DNA of 53,858 nt from a virus: IMG/VR virus record IMGVR_UViG_3300009160_001803, positions 1 through 53,858 of that record; one strand, 5' to 3'. The notes beneath the pieces are model-generated. The model did not search any database, was not told the origin of the DNA, and saw only the letters and a list, made by a program, of their open reading frames with translations. A program made the position numbers and the translations under genes. Shown here piece by piece: positions 7,023 through 16,038 of the stretch; position 1 is the stretch's first letter; each line of letters begins with the position of its first letter.

Positions 7023-7268
7023 ATGGCAATTACAAGAGAAGAATTTAAAGGAACAAAGATTATTAACGAAATACAATCGTCAAACATAGTTAAAACAGAA
7101 TATGATACTGAAACAAAAAAAATGATAACTGAATTTAAAAACGGTATTAGATATGAATATGAGGATGTACCTCATCAAAAATACACCGAATTTAGAACCG
7201 CACAATCTCAAGGTACATATTTTAATAAAAACATTTCAAAAATTTACAAATATAAAAAATTAAGTTAA
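7023..7268 (+). CDS. KTSC-domain protein
   Basis: 81 residues. From residue about 19 the protein follows the KTSC pattern: SSNIVKTEYD, then a short strand pair (FKNGIRYEYEDVP) and A-x-S-x-G-x-Y-F-N (AQSQGTYFN) near the C-terminus. KTSC domains are small beta-rich modules common in phages and often found beside or fused to other enzymes; their molecular role is unsettled, with nucleic-acid binding suggested. The gene has a late-type motif and is followed after 25 bases by a nucleotidyltransferase-fold gene. Confidence 0.75.
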   Translation: MAITREEFKGTKIINEIQSSNIVKTEYDTETKKMITEFKNGIRYEYEDVPHQKYTEFRTAQSQGTYFNKNISKIYKYKKLS

Positions 7269-7281
7269 ACAAAAAACTTAA

Positions 7282-7289
7282 TATTTATA
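7282..7289 (+). promoter_or_regulatory. Late-promoter-like motif TATTTATA
   Basis: TATTTATA four bases before the ATG at 7294; the spacing is short, as at 1787 and 13977. Confidence 0.3.
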
Positions 7290-7293
7290 TTTG

Positions 7294-8028
7294 ATGGACA
7301 ATGAATTAATAAAAAGTTTTGAACCAAAAAAAGAATTAAACCCAAAAATTTGGGACGACTCTGGAAAAATAACAAAAATAAACCCAGATGTTAGGGACAG
7401 TCTTCTTAAGACTGCAAATTTATTTATAGATTCTCTTGGGGTAGATATTTTAATAACTGATATTATTATGATTGGATCATTAGTCAATTACAATTGGTCC
7501 AAATATTCTGATATTGATTTACACATTGTCTTAAATTATGGTCAATTCCCATCTGACTCTAAGGATTTATATGTTGAATTCTTTGATCTAAAAAAAATAG
7601 TTTTTAATCAAAAACATAATATAAAATTATTTGGTTACGACGTTGAGTGTTTTGTACAAGACGAGAATGAGGTCGCATTTAGTTCTGGGGTATATTCTGT
7701 TCTTTATAATATGTGGGTTAATGAACCAAAAAAAGATGAAATGAAAGAAATTGATACAGAACTAATTAAAGAAAAGGCAAAACAATGGATGAATATTATT
7801 GATGGTGTTGTTGACAACATCGGAGATGAAAGTCCTGATGAGATAAAATCTATTGTAAAAAAATATAAAGAAAAACTTAAGAAGTTTAGAAGTTGTGGAC
7901 TTGAAAAAGGTGGGGAAATGTCTATAGAAAATCTAGTATTTAAACTATTAAGAAGAAACGGTTATATTGGTAAATTATATGATATACCAACAAAATTAAT
8001 CGACAAAAAATTATCAATGAATCAATAA
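7294..8028 (+). CDS. Nucleotidyltransferase-fold protein
   Basis: 244 residues. MIGSLVNYNWSKYSDIDLHI (about residues 51-70) is the nucleotidyltransferase signature: G-S in the loop, then D-x-D (SDIDLH) that binds metal. A third carboxylate lies probably in YDVECFVQ. The remainder is helical and charged. Such minimal enzymes transfer a nucleotide to a protein, RNA or small molecule (MNT/HEPN antitoxins, AMPylators, tRNA nucleotidyltransferases); the target is unknown here. I prefer the ATG at 7294 to the TTG one codon earlier. No HEPN partner is seen next to it. Confidence 0.7.
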   Translation: MDNELIKSFEPKKELNPKIWDDSGKITKINPDVRDSLLKTANLFIDSLGVDILITDIIMIGSLVNYNWSKYSDIDLHIVLNYGQFPSDSKDLYVEFFDLKKIVFNQKHNIKLFGYDVECFVQDENEVAFSSGVYSVLYNMWVNEPKKDEMKEIDTELIKEKAKQWMNIIDGVVDNIGDESPDEIKSIVKKYKEKLKKFRSCGLEKGGEMSIENLVFKLLRRNGYIGKLYDIPTKLIDKKLSMNQ

Positions 8029-8063
8029 ATAGATTAAAAATAAAACAATATCGATTATTGGTA

Positions 8064-8071
8064 TATTTATT
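8064..8071 (+). promoter_or_regulatory. Late-promoter-like motif TATTTATT
   Basis: TATTTATT with 32 bases to the ATG at 8104. It heads the overlapping cluster 8104-12122. Confidence 0.45.
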
Positions 8072-8103
8072 TAATAAAAATAATTTAATCAAAAAAATAT
8101 ACT

Positions 8104-9420
8104 ATGGGAGGACTAAAACCTATTGGGAGTGAGAAATTAGTTGGTATGGATAAAATCCGTAGAATTATGGAAATTGCTAACTATAACCACGAATTATCTA
8201 ATAAAGATATTGAATTAAAATCTACAGAGTATAGACTTGGTTTATCAGATGGAAATTCATATGACATTGTAAAAGAAAGACAAGGATATATAATTAAAAG
8301 AAATATTACTGAATCTTACTCTGATTATATCGAACCTATGAAAAATAGGAGATATTACAGATCTTACTCTGAAGCATTAAAAAAATTAAATTTAATGGCT
8401 AAAGATTTTAACTCATTATATAATAACGATGAGGGCACAAATCTTTTTACCGAACAAAAAAAGTTTAAACTTAAAGTTCCAACACCAAAGTCAGATGTTG
8501 CCCCTGAACAGGCACCAACATTACCTGAACCATCTCCGGCTCCCGCACCTGCGGCAGAACCATCTCCGGCTCCCGCAACAGGATCAGAAGAAGATCCAAT
8601 GGCAGGACTTATGGGAGGTACCGAAACAACAGGACCAGAAGAAGATCCAATGGCAGACCTTGGTGGGGATGAAGATCCAATGGCAGACCTTGGTGGGGAT
8701 GACGAATCTACCGACGATGAAGAGGAAAATACAGGCAAAGAAAATGGAGTATCGTTTAAGTTGATTCAAAAATTAACAGGAAAACTATCCCAAAAAATTA
8801 GAAAATATCTTAACAGTGAAGAAATGGATTCTGACGATGTTAAGTATATTTTAAATTCTGTGTTATCTTCATTAGATTTATCTGTGTTGGATGACGAAGA
8901 CGTTGAGGAAATTATAGATCGTTTGGAAGGTGATGAAGAAGATAAAGAAGAGGGCGACGAAGAGGGTAATGAAGAAGGTGATGAAAATTTAACCTCGGAT
9001 GAAGACCCTGATGTTGATTCTCCTGAACCACCGTCAGATGAAGGTGAGGTTACAGAATACGGATATAGAAACAGAAATAGAATGACAGTAGGTCCTTTAG
9101 GGACAAGAACAGATAATATGTTCTCAGAATCTAAAGTTGATAAAATCATTGGAAGATATTTTTCAATTAATGAAGATGAAAAAAAGGTTAATAATAGAAA
9201 AAAAATTATTAATAAGGGACTTTTAAAAGAAAATATGGTTGTAAACGAAATGGAGATCAAAAGACTTTCAAAATCAATTCAACAAGAAAGATCGGCATTA
9301 AAATTCTTAGAAAAAAATCCAAACGCGGTTTTAATAGGATCAACAAATAAAAGTAATTTACTATTTAAAGTCGGTATTAATGAACACAAAATATCAACAG
9401 ACGGAAGAAGAGTACTATGA
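8104..9420 (+). CDS. Acidic virion-associated protein with Pro-Ala and Asp-Glu repeats
   Basis: 438 residues. Three zones are visible: a helical N-terminal part (1-130), a low-complexity centre with PSPAPA linkers and DPMADLGGDE repeats followed by long Glu/Asp runs (about 135-310), and a basic helical C-terminus (about 330-438). The centre contains a perfect 30-base tandem duplication at 8641-8700. The layout of acidic disordered core plus basic ends resembles prohead core or scaffold proteins, and the gene opens the plus-strand morphogenesis cluster. Its end overlaps the next ATG (ATGA at 9417-9420), so the two are translationally coupled. Exact role unknown. Confidence 0.55.
   Translation: MGGLKPIGSEKLVGMDKIRRIMEIANYNHELSNKDIELKSTEYRLGLSDGNSYDIVKERQGYIIKRNITESYSDYIEPMKNRRYYRSYSEALKKLNLMAKDFNSLYNNDEGTNLFTEQKKFKLKVPTPKSDVAPEQAPTLPEPSPAPAPAAEPSPAPATGSEEDPMAGLMGGTETTGPEEDPMADLGGDEDPMADLGGDDESTDDEEENTGKENGVSFKLIQKLTGKLSQKIRKYLNSEEMDSDDVKYILNSVLSSLDLSVLDDEDVEEIIDRLEGDEEDKEEGDEEGNEEGDENLTSDEDPDVDSPEPPSDEGEVTEYGYRNRNRMTVGPLGTRTDNMFSESKVDKIIGRYFSINEDEKKVNNRKKIINKGLLKENMVVNEMEIKRLSKSIQQERSALKFLEKNPNAVLIGSTNKSNLLFKVGINEHKISTDGRRVL
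8641..8700 (+). repeat. Perfect 30-base tandem duplication
   Basis: Two identical 30-base units (8641-8670 and 8671-8700) encode EDPMADLGGD twice. A diverged relative (EEDPMAGLMGG) lies just upstream. In-frame, so copy number can vary without breaking the gene. Confidence 0.9.
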
Positions 9421-9824
9421 ATTATTTAATTTACATAAATGGTATGGGACCCAATTATAAGGGAGACAACATTTATGAATTTATTTTTTCAGAAACTTTA
9501 GATGTTTGGGGTGAGAATTGGGAATCAAAACCATCTAATGGTTACCCATCACCACCTGACTTTGAATATATAAAAAAGGTTGGATCATTAATTAATGGGG
9601 AAATCTTATTAGAATTGGTTCAAAACTCAGACGTATTTTCAATGATGGATTCAATGGATGGGGTACTGTCCATAGGTTGGGAAAAAGAAACAAATGAAAT
9701 TGATTTCTCAATCACAAAAAGATTAGTATTTAAGTTTGGGGAAACTGAACAAGACGTAAAAGATAAACTATATGAACGAGATATCGTTCTTGAATTTGAT
9801 AAAAAAGCAGTATATGAATCCTAA
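9417..9824 (+). CDS. Hypothetical protein in morphogenesis cluster
   Basis: 135 residues, not recognised. It begins MNYLIYINGMGPNYKGDNIY and looks like a compact alpha/beta protein with several Trp and acidic residues. It overlaps the previous gene by four bases and the next gene by 11 bases, so it belongs to one translationally coupled string that leads to the terminase. No signal peptide or membrane segment. Confidence 0.65.
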   Translation: MNYLIYINGMGPNYKGDNIYEFIFSETLDVWGENWESKPSNGYPSPPDFEYIKKVGSLINGEILLELVQNSDVFSMMDSMDGVLSIGWEKETNEIDFSITKRLVFKFGETEQDVKDKLYERDIVLEFDKKAVYES

Positions 9825-10758
9825 AAATCATATTTTAACTTTGTTAGAACACGGATTGTCATTTAACACTATTAGTAATTTAAATGACTTACAAATTAAG
9901 GTATTATCCGAAAAATTTACAAAAAAAGAAGAGAATAAAGAAGCGGTAACAAAGACTGTATATCAACCAACAAAAAACCCAAAAGATATGGAAGCAGTTC
10001 AGGCTATGGTAACAAAAGCAGACCCAAACGCTTCAGTTGAGTTAGATGAGAAATTTGAATCAAAATCCCAACAAGGATTATTTTGGTCAAAATGTAAAAA
10101 TAGTACAGGAAAAACAAAAGAAAAATGGTGTAACATGGCTAAAGAATTTTCTGATAGTACATCTAAAAAAGATTATAAAAAAATGCCAGAAAAAAAACAT
10201 CCCGAAAAAACGGTTAAAAAAACAACTAAAAAAACTAATGAAAATTTAGAAAGATTTTTAGAAGATAGAATTGTTAACATGTTGGATGAATATGTGAACC
10301 CAACGTTTACAAAAGGTCAAATGATTAATACAATATCTGAAAAAACAGAAAAATTTAATTCTATGTTTTTGAAAACCCCAAAAAAAATGTCTATGTTTTC
10401 AAACGAATCTGGAATTGAAATGAAAAGTATGAAAAGGCCTATTGGTAGAATCTCTTCTTTAGGGGAAGACACAAAAGAAAAAGAAAGAACTAAGGAAAAA
10501 GAAAGAACTAAGGAAAAAGAAAGAAGAAAGGGTAACCCTTTTAAAGACCCTAATCCTGACGTAGAAGAAAAACCTAAAGCAAATACAAAAGAAAAAGAAA
10601 GAACTAAGGAAAAAGAAAGAACTAAGGAAAAAGAAAGAAGAAGGGATAATCCTTTTAAAGATCCTAATCCTGATGTTAAGGAAAATCCAAAAGCAAAAAT
10701 GGAAAAACAACAAAGTGGTTTCATTGATGCAATAATGAACATATTAAATTTTAACTAA
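9814..10758 (+). CDS. Lys-rich putative internal virion protein with KEKERT repeats
   Basis: 314 residues from the ATG at 9814. An earlier ATG at 9772 would overlap the upstream gene far more, and the sequence from MNPKNHILTLLEHG looks like a natural start. Around residues 75-140 a Cys/Lys-rich module (SKSQQGLFWSKC, then EKWCNMAKEF and KKMPEKKHPEK) looks like a small basic nucleic-acid-binding domain. The C-terminal third is two 38-residue units, each made of three KEKER(T/R) steps plus a DPNPDV linker. The high positive charge suggests DNA contact in the head, which is inference. The stop overlaps the next start by one base (TAATG). Confidence 0.55.
   Translation: MNPKNHILTLLEHGLSFNTISNLNDLQIKVLSEKFTKKEENKEAVTKTVYQPTKNPKDMEAVQAMVTKADPNASVELDEKFESKSQQGLFWSKCKNSTGKTKEKWCNMAKEFSDSTSKKDYKKMPEKKHPEKTVKKTTKKTNENLERFLEDRIVNMLDEYVNPTFTKGQMINTISEKTEKFNSMFLKTPKKMSMFSNESGIEMKSMKRPIGRISSLGEDTKEKERTKEKERTKEKERRKGNPFKDPNPDVEEKPKANTKEKERTKEKERTKEKERRRDNPFKDPNPDVKENPKAKMEKQQSGFIDAIMNILNFN
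10471..10698 (+). repeat. 114-base direct repeat (two units) with inner 18-base repeats
   Basis: Units 10471-10584 and 10585-10698 are nearly identical and each contain 18-base steps coding KEKERT. They encode two 38-residue blocks. Confidence 0.8.
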
Positions 10759-12122
10759 TGGGACATAAATATATTGAGAGTTTAGTGAGGAAAATCATAA
10801 ACGAGGCTCCTGTTGATTATGGGGATTATCCAGAAAGAATGGACCCTAGAGTACAACAAAAGATTGAGGATCCCGAAAGTATCTATGCAAAAAATAGAGG
10901 GTTTCAAGGAGGAGTATCTGATGTTGAGAGGTTATCAGGAGACAGATTCAAAGAGATTGTTGATTACGTAAAAAGATATTATACCACTGAAAGAAATATA
11001 ACAGATCCTTCGGTAATGGCCGCGATTCAAATGGAACAAATGATGGCGGTTAGACAAGCAATGACCAAAGAGCCAAGACATAGAGAAAAACTTAGAGATC
11101 TTGCAGTTGAAATTAAGGCCAAAGAAAATGGTTGGATGCCTAATAATATTACAATGGAAAATGCGTTAAGGGAAGGTCTTGTAAAAAAAAGAAAATCTAA
11201 GGATGGTGGGACCATTTATGAATTTGAATTGATGAATCTTTTAACTTTCCTTGGGGAACAATCTATAGACCCAACTATATTTCAGATGAAACCTAAAAAA
11301 AATGAAAAACTACCAATACCTGCAAACTTTTCATTTGACATTGATGAATTAACTCCAGAAGAAGAAAAACAATTGGAGATTGAAAAACGACACGTTATAA
11401 ATGCATATGTGATGGGTAAGGCAAAAAGAGGTCAATACGCTTATCAGGAATATAAAGATAGATTAGACGCTATAGACCCATCTTTATATGAATTGTATAA
11501 TAAAATTATGGGAGCAAATGATTTAATGTATTTTACCAACCAACAACTAATTGAAATGTTGGGGGGTAATGCGGCAGGATCGGCAGGTAAAGCCAAACCA
11601 GAACAAAGCGATGAAGATGAGGATGACGACCAAAGTGGTGAAGAAATGGATAAAGATACTTGGTTTGCAAATGGATTAATCTTCCCAATTCTATTACATG
11701 AAGTTGATAAAGCATTTGGTATGGTTACCGCAAGACAACAGTGGAAAGGAATGAATCCTGAAATGGCACAACAAGTTATTAGTCAAACTGACACAATGGA
11801 ACATGAACCAATGAACTTCAGAATTGGTGCTGAATTAGCAAGAAAAATTAGAACAATGTTACCTGAAGAATTAGTTTTAGATCCTGATGGTCGTATTTAT
11901 ATGCCGTTCTTTGAAAAGAACCTTTATGAGGTACCGGCGGAAAGATTCCTAAAACAAATAATTGCAAATGTTGTTTCAAATAGAAAAGAAGATAACGCAA
12001 AAGCGGTTAAAGAATTTAAGGACATTTTTGAAAAGGCTAAAAAGGAATATCAGAGATTTAAAGGTGAAGATGATGAGGATGATGAATATAATTATGATAA
12101 TGATGATGATTTATCCTACTAA
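10758..12122 (+). CDS. Putative packaged virion protein upstream of terminase
   Basis: 454 residues, mostly helical, no known domain. The N-terminus (GHKYIESLVRKIINEAP) is a short amphipathic helix with I14-N15-E16|A17, an exact T4-type prohead-protease site. The centre has an acidic linker (DEDEDDDQSGEEMD, about 292-305) and the C-terminus ends in a run of Asp, Glu and Tyr. It closes the coupled cluster starting at 8104, and a terminator follows directly. Place and N-terminus argue for a head-core or injected protein; no enzymatic motif is visible. Confidence 0.6.
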   Translation: MGHKYIESLVRKIINEAPVDYGDYPERMDPRVQQKIEDPESIYAKNRGFQGGVSDVERLSGDRFKEIVDYVKRYYTTERNITDPSVMAAIQMEQMMAVRQAMTKEPRHREKLRDLAVEIKAKENGWMPNNITMENALREGLVKKRKSKDGGTIYEFELMNLLTFLGEQSIDPTIFQMKPKKNEKLPIPANFSFDIDELTPEEEKQLEIEKRHVINAYVMGKAKRGQYAYQEYKDRLDAIDPSLYELYNKIMGANDLMYFTNQQLIEMLGGNAAGSAGKAKPEQSDEDEDDDQSGEEMDKDTWFANGLIFPILLHEVDKAFGMVTARQQWKGMNPEMAQQVISQTDTMEHEPMNFRIGAELARKIRTMLPEELVLDPDGRIYMPFFEKNLYEVPAERFLKQIIANVVSNRKEDNAKAVKEFKDIFEKAKKEYQRFKGEDDEDDEYNYDNDDDLSY

Positions 12123-12137
12123 AAATTAAAAATAGTA

Positions 12138-12162
12138 AACCCACCCAAAAGGTGGGTTTTTT
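12138..12162 (+). terminator. Rho-independent terminator
   Basis: AACCCACC (12138-12145) pairs with GGTGGGTT (12151-12158) and is followed by a T run. It separates the 8104-12122 cluster from the terminase gene. Confidence 0.85.
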
Positions 12163-12182
12163 ATTAAATAAACTATTTAAAG

Positions 12183-12190
12183 TATTTATA
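12183..12190 (+). promoter_or_regulatory. Late-promoter-like motif TATTTATA
   Basis: TATTTATA with 13 bases to the terminase ATG, directly after a terminator, so a new transcript must begin here. Confidence 0.55.
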
Positions 12191-12203
12191 ATAAAAAAAC
12201 TTT

Positions 12204-13976
12204 ATGAGTTTAACAAAAGAACAAGTGATGTTAGAATATGTTAGGTGTATGAAAGATACGGAATACGCTTTAAAAACATATCTACAAACATACGATAATA
12301 CAGTATCTAAATACGTACCATTACAACTATTTCCTGATCAAGTTTCTTTATTGAAAGATTACGAGGACTACGAAGAGAACATTGCATTAAAATATAGACA
12401 GGCAGGAGTTTCTACCGTTACTGCGGCTTGGGTATCAAAAAGGTTAGTTTTTGCAAAAAAGACCCAACCTGAAAAAATTCTAATAATTGCCAACAAACTT
12501 GATACCTCAATGGAAATGGCTAATAAAATAAGAGCGTTTGTTGATCAATGGCCTTCGTGGGTTGGTGCTGGATTTTCCATAGATAAAAACTCACAAAAAC
12601 ATTATAAATTAAATAATGGTAGTGAAGTAAAGGCGGTAGCAACATCAAAAGATGCGTTACGTGGATTTACCCCAACCATTCTTGTGTTTGATGAGGCGGC
12701 ATTTATCGAGGCCGATAGTGATTTTTGGCCGGCTTGTATGGCCTCGTTATCTACTGGAGGTAAAGTAATTGTAGTATCAACACCAAATGGTTATGACCCA
12801 ATATATTACGAAATATATGATCAAACATTAAAAGGTTTTAATAACTTTAAAATTTCTGAAATGTTTTGGTGGAGAGATCCAAGATACGCCAAAGATTTGT
12901 TTTTAGTTCCTACAGATGATCTTGTACATTATCTTTTAAATAAAGATGAACAGGATGAGTCTAAACATGTCTCCTTTGCACATATTGACCCGTATGTTAG
13001 GGATCATACGGAAATATCTAAATACTTTAAAGAGGGATACAAACCGTGTTCAAATTGGTACGAAAAAATGGTTAAAAAATTAAAGTACGATAAGAGGAAG
13101 ATCAATCAAGAGTTAAATTGTGAGTTCTTAGGTTCAGGGGATAATGTATTTGATAATAAACAATTAGAGGAAATAAAAAATAACACCCTTTTAGAACCTG
13201 AAGGTAAATTAATGGGTAACTCATTATGGATGTGGAAAGAACCAATATTGGGCAATAAATACATAATGGGGGTTGACGTATCAAGAGGGGATAGTGAGGA
13301 TTTTAGTTCAATACAAATTATTGATTTTGATGCGAGAGAACAAGTTTTTGAATACGTTGGTAAAATTCCACCTGATTCTCTTGCTGAGATCGCATATAAA
13401 TGGGGGATTATGTATAATGCGTTTATTGTTGTCGATATCACCGGAGGTATGGGAATAACAACAGTTAGAAAATTACAAGAATTAGGGTACAAAAGTTTAT
13501 ACGTTGAGGGTATTGATACCACAAGTATATGGGCTAATGCAAGTAAGGCGGTGGATAAAATCCCCGGAATTAACTTTAATAACAAAAGAGTACAAATAAT
13601 TGCGGCATTTGAGGAGGCGGTTAGACACAAATTTAAAATAAAAAGTGTTAGATTATATAATGAAATGAACACTTTTATATATGTAAATGGTAGACCAGAT
13701 CACCAAAGAGGACAACATGATGACCTTATCATGGGGATATCAATGGCGATTTATGTTGGGGAGTCTTCCTTTACAAAATTAGAAAAGGTTGCCCAACAAG
13801 CTAAGGTTATGTTGGAGTCTTGGACCGTAGCGTCAAATGATTCTGTTGCAAAAGAGGCTCACTTTAATCCATTGTTACCTAACATGAATGTTAAAAGAGA
13901 TAATTTTGGTAGGGAAATTAATGCCGCTACAAAAGATGATTACATTAAATACGGGTGGTTATTTGGTGGTAGGTAA
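12204..13976 (+). CDS. terL: Terminase large subunit (T4 gp17-like)
   Basis: 590 residues. The protein is the ATP-driven DNA-packaging motor and genome-cutting nuclease. The ATPase domain has a Walker A region YRQAGVST (64-71), where T4 gp17 has SRQLGKTT, so the usual Lys is replaced by Val. Walker B is TILVFDEA (158-165), and the coupling motif VVSTPNG is at 190-196. The RNase-H-like nuclease domain shows GVDVSRGDSEDF, VVDITGG and DDLIMGI, the three acidic positions that bind metal. Length and order fit gp17. The portal gene follows after one tiny gene, as in other T4-like phages except that tail sheath and tube genes are not in between. Confidence 0.95.
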   Translation: MSLTKEQVMLEYVRCMKDTEYALKTYLQTYDNTVSKYVPLQLFPDQVSLLKDYEDYEENIALKYRQAGVSTVTAAWVSKRLVFAKKTQPEKILIIANKLDTSMEMANKIRAFVDQWPSWVGAGFSIDKNSQKHYKLNNGSEVKAVATSKDALRGFTPTILVFDEAAFIEADSDFWPACMASLSTGGKVIVVSTPNGYDPIYYEIYDQTLKGFNNFKISEMFWWRDPRYAKDLFLVPTDDLVHYLLNKDEQDESKHVSFAHIDPYVRDHTEISKYFKEGYKPCSNWYEKMVKKLKYDKRKINQELNCEFLGSGDNVFDNKQLEEIKNNTLLEPEGKLMGNSLWMWKEPILGNKYIMGVDVSRGDSEDFSSIQIIDFDAREQVFEYVGKIPPDSLAEIAYKWGIMYNAFIVVDITGGMGITTVRKLQELGYKSLYVEGIDTTSIWANASKAVDKIPGINFNNKRVQIIAAFEEAVRHKFKIKSVRLYNEMNTFIYVNGRPDHQRGQHDDLIMGISMAIYVGESSFTKLEKVAQQAKVMLESWTVASNDSVAKEAHFNPLLPNMNVKRDNFGREINAATKDDYIKYGWLFGGR

Positions 13977-13984
13977 TATTTATA
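13977..13984 (+). promoter_or_regulatory. Late-promoter-like motif TATTTATA
   Basis: TATTTATA directly after the terminase stop and three bases before the ATG at 13988. Confidence 0.3.
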
Positions 13985-13987
13985 ATT

Positions 13988-14158
13988 ATGGGTAGTGTTC
14001 AGAGAAAAAAAAGTGGTAAAATATTTGCGGGTTCAGACTTAATTATAACAGGTCAAGGTATCTATAGTGTTAAAGTTATTAAACCAACTTTTAACAAGAA
14101 AAGTCAGTATAATATGATTGAAGAAATAACCACAACAACAACCACCACAACAAAATAA
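13988..14158 (+). CDS. Small protein with poly-Thr tail
   Basis: 56 residues between terminase and portal: MGSVQRKKSGKIFAG, then a short beta-like stretch (LIITGQGIYSVKVIK), ending in eight consecutive Thr and a Lys. Not recognised. The start is set by the ATG just after the motif at 13977, and the frame is open to TAA at 14156. The position between two conserved late genes and the ordered N-terminus argue for a real small virion protein. The Thr tail echoes the Thr-Pro stalks near 53 kb. Confidence 0.5.
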   Translation: MGSVQRKKSGKIFAGSDLIITGQGIYSVKVIKPTFNKKSQYNMIEEITTTTTTTTK

Positions 14159-14165
14159 TGGAATA

Positions 14166-14173
14166 TATTTATA
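14166..14173 (+). promoter_or_regulatory. Late-promoter-like motif TATTTATA
   Basis: TATTTATA with 50 bases to the portal ATG. Confidence 0.4.
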
Positions 14174-14223
14174 ATATAAGACAATAAACTTTATAAAAAA
14201 AAATTATAAGTTAAATTTTAATT

Positions 14224-16038
14224 ATGGAACAAAACGAAAAAAATTTAACGATTTGGCAAAGATTATCCAAAACGTTCGGACCTAATTCATTATTAGGGAT
14301 GGATGATCCTACCTATAGGTTTGATAAAAAAGAAATATTAAAGACTACCGATAAGTCTAAATTTGAAAAAGAGAAATTAGAAATACAACAAACTTTATTT
14401 TTAAGTGATAATTGGAAAAAGATTGAAAATAACTTATACAGTCAAGCGGTATATTATGAACCAAACAGAATTTCTGCATTCTACGATTACGAATCTATGG
14501 AATATACTCCAGAAATCTCAACGGCCTTGGATATATATGCTGAGGAGTCAACAACATCAAACCATGATGGGTTTATATTACAAGTTTATTCTGAATCACA
14601 AAGAATTAAAAGTATCTTAGTAGATTTATTTAATAATAATTTAGATATTAATACAAACTTACAAATGTGGGTAAGAAACATGTGTAAGTATGGTGATAAC
14701 TTTGTTTACTTAAAACTTGATCCTGAAAAAGGTATTGTAAGTTGTATGCAATTACCTAATATTGAAATTGAAAGATTAGAAAGAGGCATGGAAGCCAGAA
14801 CTATGAACACCACTCCATCAATAAAAAACGAGAAAAACTTAAGGTTTACTTGGAAAAATAAGGATATGGAGTTTAACACTTGGGAAATGGCCCATTTTAG
14901 ATTGCTAGGTGATGATAGAAAATTACCATATGGTACATCAATGTTAGAAAAGGCTCGTAGAATATGGAAACAACTTGTATTAGCGGAAGATGCTATGTTA
15001 ATTTATAGAACATCAAGAGCTCCCGAAAGAAGAGTATTTAAAGTCTTTGTTGGTAATATGGACGATAAAGATGTTGAGGCTTACGTACAAAGAGTTGCGA
15101 ATAAATTTAAACGAGATCAAATTGTTGATTCTAAAACAGGTAATGTTGATTTACGTTTCAACCAAATGGCGGTAGATCAAGATTACTTTATTCCTGTTAG
15201 GGACGCAACACAGACAATGCCTATTGAGACATTGGCGGGAGCCGCAAATCTTTCTGAGATTGCTGATATTGAATATATCCAAAAGAAATTATTAACCGCA
15301 TTAAGAATACCAAAAGCGTATATAGGTTTTGAGGAAGCGGTGGGTGATGGTAAAAATTTATCTTTATTAGATATTAGATTTGCAAGAACTATTCATAAAA
15401 TACAAAAAAGTATAATTTCGGAATTAAATAAAATTGCGATTATACATTTATTTTTACTTGGGTTTGAGGATGAATTAAATAACTTTACTTTAGGTTTAAC
15501 TAACCCATCTAAACAGGCCGATCTATTAATGGTTGAGGTATGGAAAGAAAAGGTTTTATTGTATAAGGATATGGTTACAGAAATTCCAAATTCACTACAA
15601 CCTACATCCGCAACTTGGGCTAAAAAACATATTTTTGGTTTTTCTGATGAAGAAATTAAATTAGAATTACAACAAATAAGATTAGAAAGGGCGGTGTCAG
15701 CCGAATTGGCAAATACACCAACAATAATTACTCACACAGGATTCTTTGATACTGTAGATAAACTTTATAAAACTCAAACAGGAAGTACCCAAACTGCGGG
15801 TGCCGATCCAGCAGCAGGAGGGTCAACACCTCCACCAATGGGAGGAGGACCACCTCCACCACCTGGAGGAGCAGAGTCGGCAGGAGGACCACCAATCCCT
15901 GAAAGTATTAAGAAAAATAATTTAAACTTACTTTTAGAAAGTGATGATATATTTGGGGATGAATATATTGATTTATCAAAGGCGTCAAATTCTTTAGGGG
16001 ATATAGAACAAGAACTTGATAAATTACTAAACAGTTAA
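14224..16038 (+). CDS. Portal vertex protein (T4 gp20-like)
   Basis: 604 residues. The dodecameric portal initiates head assembly and is the DNA channel. The sequence has the gp20 pattern: an early YYEPNRISAFYDYESMEYTP stretch, TPEISTALDIYAEES, GDNFVYLKLD, then YGTSMLEKARRIWKQLVLAEDAMLIYR split over about 237-264. SRAPERRVF follows, and the tunnel-loop region is near LAGAANLSEIADIEYIQKKL. The last 100 residues are an extra Gly/Pro-rich linker (PPPMGGGPPPPPGG) and an acidic helix, not part of the usual gp20 core. It lies between terminase and prohead protease, the T4 order. Confidence 0.95.
   Translation: MEQNEKNLTIWQRLSKTFGPNSLLGMDDPTYRFDKKEILKTTDKSKFEKEKLEIQQTLFLSDNWKKIENNLYSQAVYYEPNRISAFYDYESMEYTPEISTALDIYAEESTTSNHDGFILQVYSESQRIKSILVDLFNNNLDINTNLQMWVRNMCKYGDNFVYLKLDPEKGIVSCMQLPNIEIERLERGMEARTMNTTPSIKNEKNLRFTWKNKDMEFNTWEMAHFRLLGDDRKLPYGTSMLEKARRIWKQLVLAEDAMLIYRTSRAPERRVFKVFVGNMDDKDVEAYVQRVANKFKRDQIVDSKTGNVDLRFNQMAVDQDYFIPVRDATQTMPIETLAGAANLSEIADIEYIQKKLLTALRIPKAYIGFEEAVGDGKNLSLLDIRFARTIHKIQKSIISELNKIAIIHLFLLGFEDELNNFTLGLTNPSKQADLLMVEVWKEKVLLYKDMVTEIPNSLQPTSATWAKKHIFGFSDEEIKLELQQIRLERAVSAELANTPTIITHTGFFDTVDKLYKTQTGSTQTAGADPAAGGSTPPPMGGGPPPPPGGAESAGGPPIPESIKKNNLNLLLESDDIFGDEYIDLSKASNSLGDIEQELDKLLNS

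Noticed and set aside
8364-9260. Long minus-strand frames (8364-8738, 8766-9260) opposite the acidic protein gene.
   Set aside because: They are Ser/Pro-rich mirror images of Asp/Glu codons on the plus strand, with no start context or conserved pattern.
10317-10742. Minus-strand frames rich in Phe, Ser and Leu opposite the KEKERT repeats.
   Set aside because: Their repeats mirror the Lys/Glu codons of the plus gene; no independent evidence.
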